From Candidatus Auribacterota bacterium (GTDB taxonomy: Bacteria; Auribacterota; JAFGBW01), in contig JAFGBW010000048.1 in assembly GCA_016932965.1 (NCBI GenBank), positions 1 to 34,033 on the forward strand: a stretch of DNA of 34,033 nt. Reading direction: 5' to 3'. This document shows, piece after piece, positions 28,944 to 34,033 of this stretch. How positions within the stretch are numbered: the first letter of the stretch is position 1; each line of letters begins with the position of its first letter. A program made the translations under genes and the position numbers. The notes below the pieces were generated by a model that ran no database searches, was not told where the DNA came from, and saw nothing but the letters and a program-made list of their open reading frames with translations.

Positions 28944-29960
28944 ATGAACACTGAATTTGAAATTATAAAAATGATTGATAAAGTCTTATCACCTTCCCCA
29001 TCAAAATTAACTCAAATATATGAATCGGATTCGGAACTTTTTTATTTGAATAAAAAAAAATATCTTTGGAGTATAGATGATTTTTCTTCAGAAGATTATT
29101 TAATATCTTCCAATCCGGAGCAGTTAGGCTGGAATCTGGCGGCTGCAACAATAAGCGACATATACGCCTGCGGCGGCATCCCCGAATATTACAGTCATTC
29201 TGTCACGCTCGATAGCAACTGGGATAACAAATATATTTTAAAATTCTGCACTGGAATTAAAAAAGCTTTACAATATGCAGGGGTTGAATTCATTGCAGGA
29301 GATCTGAGTATTGCAAAAAACTGGAAATATACGGGAACTGTCATAGGAAAATCAGATGAAAAATTTGTATGCAGAAAAGGGGCTTGTCCGGGGGACAAAA
29401 TATATATTACCGGGAAAACAGGCTCCGGAAATCTTGAAGCGATTTTGAAATTAAATCAGAATAACACATATTTAAAGGAATTTTTTGCATCCCATAAATT
29501 CAAATTACCCATACGAAAAAAGGAATCCGGATTGATAAAAAAATATGCTTCATCCTGCATTGATACTTCAGACGGATTAATTAATGCTTTAAACACAATA
29601 TCAATGTTAAATAAAACAGGATTTTTGATTAATAACCCGGAATTAATCAAAGAATCAGGATTAATATCAAAAATAATGCATCTGCCTGAAGAATTACTGC
29701 TTGCAGGAGAGTGCGGAGAATATGAGCTGCTTTTTACAGTAAATCCGAAAAAGGCACATGATTTCCTGACCGAAGCCAAAAATAACCGCCTGAAATTTTA
29801 TTGTCTGGGACAAATGCTATCGTCTTTTAAATCGAAAATATTAATGAAGGGAAAAATTCAAATTGACATTTCTGATTTCAATTTCAGGGCAAGAGATTTC
29901 ATTAATCCTGAAACTTATATAGAATCCATGTGTAATTTTTTTAAAGGAAAACCCTATTAA
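28944..29960 (+). CDS. ThiL/AIR-synthase-superfamily kinase-like protein
   Basis: 338 aa: NLAAATISDIYACGGIPEYYSHSVTL, VEFIAGDLSIAKNWKYTGTVIGK, PGDKIYITGKTGSG, SSCIDTSDGLINAL, LAGECGEYELLFTV. Confidence 0.85.
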   Translation: MNTEFEIIKMIDKVLSPSPSKLTQIYESDSELFYLNKKKYLWSIDDFSSEDYLISSNPEQLGWNLAAATISDIYACGGIPEYYSHSVTLDSNWDNKYILKFCTGIKKALQYAGVEFIAGDLSIAKNWKYTGTVIGKSDEKFVCRKGACPGDKIYITGKTGSGNLEAILKLNQNNTYLKEFFASHKFKLPIRKKESGLIKKYASSCIDTSDGLINALNTISMLNKTGFLINNPELIKESGLISKIMHLPEELLLAGECGEYELLFTVNPKKAHDFLTEAKNNRLKFYCLGQMLSSFKSKILMKGKIQIDISDFNFRARDFINPETYIESMCNFFKGKPY

Positions 29961-31174
29961 TGACAAATCGTGTTGTTATTACAGGTATAGGACCTGTTTC
30001 ATCTATCGGTACAGGAAAAGACATATTTTTCAGAAATTTACTGGACCTGAAACTGAATATCTCAGAAATTTTTTCTGAATTTAAAGGATATAAATACAAG
30101 TCTAGGTTTGTTTCCCCTATGCCTGAATTTTCCCTGGAAGACATGAATATTCCATCCTCTATATATAAGATACTGCAGGATGAGGACAAATTAACATTAA
30201 AATCAGCAAAACTTGCGCTAGATGATGCGCATATAGACCTGAAAGAAATATCTGAATGCAGCATTATTTTAGGCACTGGTTTCAGTGGCTTGCAAAGGGC
30301 ATTTGAATCTTACCTTGTGCATATCGGAGTTGATGAAAAAAGATTCCATAGAATGATTATTCCTCAGACGATGCCTAATTCAGTTGCTGCATGGTTATCA
30401 ATCATATTTAAAATTAAAGGATCAAGCTTTACAATTAATGCGTCGTGCGCTTCCGGAACAATCGCCATTGGCGAAGCATATTTAAAAATAAAGAATGGAA
30501 ACGATAAGATAATAATAACAGGGGGTGTTGAATGTTTAAAAGATAAACATGGTGCTATCCGAAGAGGATTTGATGTTCTTGATACCCTGACAAAAGATGA
30601 GAACGGAGTCCCTTATCCATTTTCAAAAAACAGATCAGGATTTCTTTTTAATGAAGGAGCGGCCTGTATATTAATTCTTGAAAATCTGGACAACGCTATA
30701 ATAAGAAAAGCAGATATATATGCTGAAATTACAGATTATAAATCTAATAGCGACAGTTTTAATATTGTCCAAATTGAACCATCCGGAGAATCTATTAAAA
30801 ATTTGTTAATAAGTATTATAAATAAGAAGAAAATAGATTATATCAATACACATGGAACAGGCACCATTCCGAATGATGAAGTTGAAAGCAGAATAATCAG
30901 GGAAATATTCGGCAATAAAAATAATCAGCCTTTTCTTAATTCATCCAAGGGTATTCTAGGACACACACTGGGAGCAAGCGGAGCCTTTGAAACTGCAATT
31001 ACTGCATTATCTATTAAAGAATCAAAATTACACCCTAATAATATACCTGAACCAATGGAAAATTTAAATCTGATACCTGAAAAAACGGAATCTATAATCC
31101 ATAATGCAATTACAACTTCATATGGCTTTGGAGGGCATAATGCTGCCCTTTTCTTAAAAAGAATCGAATTATGA
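29960..31174 (+). CDS. Beta-ketoacyl-ACP synthase (FabF-like)
   Basis: 404 aa: VVITGIGPVSSIGTG, nucleophile NASCASGTIAIGEA, NTHGTGTIPNDEVESRII, SSKGILGHTLGASGAFETA (Cys-His-His triad present). Confidence 0.93.
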   Translation: MTNRVVITGIGPVSSIGTGKDIFFRNLLDLKLNISEIFSEFKGYKYKSRFVSPMPEFSLEDMNIPSSIYKILQDEDKLTLKSAKLALDDAHIDLKEISECSIILGTGFSGLQRAFESYLVHIGVDEKRFHRMIIPQTMPNSVAAWLSIIFKIKGSSFTINASCASGTIAIGEAYLKIKNGNDKIIITGGVECLKDKHGAIRRGFDVLDTLTKDENGVPYPFSKNRSGFLFNEGAACILILENLDNAIIRKADIYAEITDYKSNSDSFNIVQIEPSGESIKNLLISIINKKKIDYINTHGTGTIPNDEVESRIIREIFGNKNNQPFLNSSKGILGHTLGASGAFETAITALSIKESKLHPNNIPEPMENLNLIPEKTESIIHNAITTSYGFGGHNAALFLKRIEL

Positions 31175-32217
31175 AAGATAAAATTTTCATAACCGGTGCA
31201 AATGGTTTTATCGGCAGTCATATAACAGAATTATTTATAACTAACGGGTTTGATGTCGTATGTATACTTAGACAAGACAGTAACAGAAAAAATATTGAAC
31301 ACCTAAAAATTAAAACTTTCACCGGTGATATAACTGATTTGAATGCATTAACTGAAGCTATGAAGTCATGCACTTTTGTCATCCATTGTGCTGCTCATGT
31401 AAAAGATTGGGGTATATATGATGATTTTTATAAAACAAATGTTGTGGGAACATTAAATGTTATAAAAGCATGTCAGGCAAACAATATTAAAAATATTATT
31501 ATAACCGGATCAATTTCATCATATGGCGAAGAGGATAGTAAAACTGTAAAAAATGAAGATAGCCCTTATAATCCGCATTATCCCTATTTTCTGGATAAAG
31601 TTTTTCATTCACCTTTTAACTTTTACAGGGATACTAAAGCTCTTGCGACACGGACTGCAATAGAATATGCCTGCAAGTATAATTTAAATCTGACTGTTTT
31701 AGAACCCGCATGGGTTTATGGTGAGCGTGAATTCAATACTGGTTTTTTTGAATATCTGAAAACAGTTAAAAACGGAATTAAAATTATGCCTGGATCAAAA
31801 CAGAATAAATTTCATGTCATTTATGTAAAGGACCTGGCAAAAGCTTATTTGGCAGCCTTTAATCATAAATTAAAAGGCATTAACCGAATAATTATTGGAA
31901 ATAAAGAAGCCGACAACATGTGCAAAATATTTTTTAGTTTTTGTATAAAAGCAGGAATTAATCCCCCATATCTTGTGCCAAAATGGATAATCTATCCAAT
32001 TGGGTTTCTTCTAGAACTTGTTTACAAAATATTTAATGTTAAAACACCCCCGCTGTTAATGAGAAGCCGGATCAATATGTTTTATGACAATATTGAATAC
32101 GGTACAAGCAAATCCGAAACCATGTTAAATTTCAAATGCGATTATTCTCTCGAAAATGGGATAGAAAATACTGTTAACTGGTATAAGTTACACAACTATA
32201 TTCAGGAAACTGTCTAA
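31171..32217 (+). CDS. Extended SDR: NAD-dependent epimerase/3beta-HSD-like
   Basis: 348 aa: FITGANGFIGSHITELF, GDITDLNAL, VIHCAAHVKDWG, NVVGTLNVIKAC, ITGSISSYGE, active-site YRDTK. Confidence 0.9.
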   Translation: MKDKIFITGANGFIGSHITELFITNGFDVVCILRQDSNRKNIEHLKIKTFTGDITDLNALTEAMKSCTFVIHCAAHVKDWGIYDDFYKTNVVGTLNVIKACQANNIKNIIITGSISSYGEEDSKTVKNEDSPYNPHYPYFLDKVFHSPFNFYRDTKALATRTAIEYACKYNLNLTVLEPAWVYGEREFNTGFFEYLKTVKNGIKIMPGSKQNKFHVIYVKDLAKAYLAAFNHKLKGINRIIIGNKEADNMCKIFFSFCIKAGINPPYLVPKWIIYPIGFLLELVYKIFNVKTPPLLMRSRINMFYDNIEYGTSKSETMLNFKCDYSLENGIENTVNWYKLHNYIQETV

Positions 32218-33506
32218 TGGTAAATATTCAGAATATACAGGGAATAAATAAATATTTTTTGAATATAAGAATAAAAATCTCTGTGCTGTATTACTTTTTA
32301 AAATTTATTTTACATAAAAAAATCACTGTTAATTTATTTATTAGGATACTCAAACGCTTAAACTATTTTTTATCAACTTTGCAGCACAATAAATTTGTTA
32401 AAATTGGAAATAAAACAAGACTTGGCTTATATATCCCTGGATATCCGTCAAATGCCTTTTATACAGCGTGTAGAAAATTCGCAGTTTTTAATGAAAAATT
32501 ACCCAATACAACTGTTTTATTATCAATAACAAAAGCCTGCCGTTTTGACTGCCCGCATTGTTATCAGAAAAATGATCTGGGAAAAGACATGGATATTAAT
32601 ACTTTAATCAATGCAGTAAAAATTCTTCAGGATTCAGGAACAGCTTTTTTTAATATTGAGGGCGGAGAACCATTTCTTGTTTACGATCGGCTGAAAAAAG
32701 TCTGTGAATCTATTGATTCCCGTTCTGAAATCTGGATAAATTCAACAGGCGATGCAATGGATCTGGATAAATTGAACGGATTAAAAAAATTAAACGTTAC
32801 TGCAATAATGTTTTCATTGCACAGTCCATATCCTGAAAAATTAAATGAGTTCATGCGCTCAGAAATTGCATGGGAAACGATGCGGAATGGTATTGCTTTA
32901 TGCCATAAAGCTGATATTCCGGTTGCATTGAACACATGTCTCCCAAAGGAAGATTTTTATAACGGTAATTTTCAAAAATTAATGGATATTGCAAGGGACT
33001 TGAATGCGTCAATTATTCAAATAATCAAGCCTAAATCAACAGGAGGCTGGTTAAACACCGATGTTTCACATTTTTCGCAGGATGATCTGGATCATGTTAA
33101 AAAAACAGTAAATCTATACAATAATGATAAAAAATATAAATCCTATCCTTCAATATCCGCCCAGATAATAGAAGAAGATGAAAATATGTTCGGCTGTACT
33201 GCCGGGGGAACTGACCGATTTTATATTAATGCAAAAGGTGATGTGCAGCCATGTGAATTTTTAAATATCTCTTTTGGAAACATTCAGGAAGAAAATTTTG
33301 AAACAATATACAAGAGAATGAGAAATGTTTTTAATGAACCATGCGAATGCTGGGTATGTGAGACATATTGCAAGGAAATATTAAAAATAAAGAATGAAAA
33401 TAATATTAAATCTTTACCGTTGGATACTATACTTTCCGAGCAGATATATAAAAACTGGAATCGCGGAAGAAGCACAAAATTATACAAAAAAATTGAATCG
33501 TTTTAA
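32217..33506 (+). CDS. Radical SAM protein with SPASM-like C-terminus
   Basis: 429 aa: SITKACRFDCPHCYQKNDLG (CxxxCxxC), FFNIEGGEPFLVYDRL, C-terminal FGCTAGGTDRFYINAKGDVQPCEF...EPCECWVCETYC; long hydrophobic/basic N-terminal extension. Confidence 0.9.
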   Translation: MVNIQNIQGINKYFLNIRIKISVLYYFLKFILHKKITVNLFIRILKRLNYFLSTLQHNKFVKIGNKTRLGLYIPGYPSNAFYTACRKFAVFNEKLPNTTVLLSITKACRFDCPHCYQKNDLGKDMDINTLINAVKILQDSGTAFFNIEGGEPFLVYDRLKKVCESIDSRSEIWINSTGDAMDLDKLNGLKKLNVTAIMFSLHSPYPEKLNEFMRSEIAWETMRNGIALCHKADIPVALNTCLPKEDFYNGNFQKLMDIARDLNASIIQIIKPKSTGGWLNTDVSHFSQDDLDHVKKTVNLYNNDKKYKSYPSISAQIIEEDENMFGCTAGGTDRFYINAKGDVQPCEFLNISFGNIQEENFETIYKRMRNVFNEPCECWVCETYCKEILKIKNENNIKSLPLDTILSEQIYKNWNRGRSTKLYKKIESF

Positions 33507-33544
33507 ATAGAATTTGTCCCGCGGGACAAATTCTATTTAAAACG
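33499..33544. repeat. 46-bp perfect palindrome, zero spacer
   Basis: CGTTTTAAATAGAATTTGTCCCG|CGGGACAAATTCTATTTAAAACG; contains the stop codons of both convergent genes. Confidence 0.97.
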
Positions 33545-34033
33545 GATTCGGGGATCAATAATGCTGTAACTGATATCGGAGAGGAGATTTCCCACGAGGA
33601 GAAGAGCCGTATTCAGGGCGAGAAGTCCCATGACCACAGGATAATCCGAACGTAGAATAGAAGTGAAACTGAGCATACCGATGCCGTCAATGTTGAATAC
33701 CTTTTCAATGAGATAGGAACCGGCCAGAAAAATACCGATGAGGTGTCCTGAATTGGTGGCTATGGGGATGAGAGAATTTTTCAGCGCGTGTACCCAGATG
33801 ACCCTTTTTTCGCTCAGTCCTTTGGCGTACGCTGTCCGGATGTAATCCTGGTTCAGATTTTCAAGCAGTGAGTTTTTCATCAACACGGTCAGAGTCGCAA
33901 AGGATCCGATGGTGTAAGATAAGACGGGAAGAAAAGTGTGATGCAACAGGTCGGTTATTTTTCCGAAACAGGTGAATTGTTCCCAGCCGTCTGAATGAAA
34001 ACCGCCCAGGGGAAACAGATTCCAGAAACTGCC
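33533..34033 (-). CDS. OppB/DppB-type ABC transporter permease, N-terminus cut by window edge
   Basis: ...SYTIGSFATLTVLMKNSLLENLNQDYIRTAYAKGLSEKRVIWVHALKNSLIPIATNSGHLIGIFLAGSYLIEKVFNIDGIGMLSFTSILRSDYPVVMGLLALNTALLLVGNLLSDISYSIIDPRIRFK. EAA-loop-like segment; reading frame stays open to the window end. Confidence 0.93.
   Translation of the reverse strand, partial: GSFWNLFPLGGFHSDGWEQFTCFGKITDLLHHTFLPVLSYTIGSFATLTVLMKNSLLENLNQDYIRTAYAKGLSEKRVIWVHALKNSLIPIATNSGHLIGIFLAGSYLIEKVFNIDGIGMLSFTSILRSDYPVVMGLLALNTALLLVGNLLSDISYSIIDPRIRFK
33535..33612. repeat. Right copy of 78-bp direct repeat flanking the AT-rich block
   Basis: See 23811-23888; two mismatches by direct alignment. Confidence 0.95.

Noticed and set aside
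23811-33612. 78-bp repeats as simple transposon target-site duplications
   Set aside because: Far longer than usual target duplications (2-14 bp) and no transposase is present; att-like duplication or recombination fits better.
1-34033. CRISPR arrays, tRNA or rRNA genes
   Set aside because: No regularly spaced repeats, tRNA-like cloverleaf or rRNA-like conserved blocks were noticed by eye; tRNAscan-SE/barrnap would confirm.

Overview
The window divides into a GC-richer chromosomal backbone (about 1-23.8 kb, plus 33.5-34.03 kb) and a visibly AT-richer inserted block (about 23.9-33.5 kb). Backbone, minus strand: partial GT2 glycosyltransferase, small hypothetical protein, glycogen phosphorylase, multi-PilZ protein, ArnT/PMT-like membrane glycosyltransferase, PspA/IM30 protein, Ycf46-like AAA+ ATPase. 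Backbone, plus strand: MetK, KimA-like APC permease, Obg GTPase, MFS transporter, GT4 glycosyltransferase, a 1382-aa tandem Orn/Lys/Arg-decarboxylase-like protein whose N-terminal half looks catalytically dead, and a translationally coupled GNAT-like protein. A TonB-dependent receptor follows on the minus strand. The inserted block is a nine-gene, tightly overlapping plus-strand operon: UbiA-like transferase, OYE-like flavin oxidoreductase, acyl carrier protein, alpha-oxoamine synthase, DAG-kinase-family lipid kinase, ThiL/AIR-synthase-like kinase, beta-ketoacyl-ACP synthase, extended SDR, radical SAM/SPASM protein. The combination suggests an unusual lipid or long-chain amino-ketone pathway that I do not recognise. 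The block lies between two copies of a 78-bp sequence (2 mismatches), the 3' end of an OppB/DppB-type permease gene. Its right edge carries a 46-bp perfect zero-spacer palindrome and its left edge carries REP-like inverted GGGACA/TGTCCC motifs and a frameshifted alpha/beta-hydrolase remnant. This is the best candidate for an undescribed system. All family calls come from reading motifs by eye, with no database search. Host phylum is uncertain; N-terminal 'LAPxS' motifs are weakly reminiscent of Candidatus Omnitrophota proteins.
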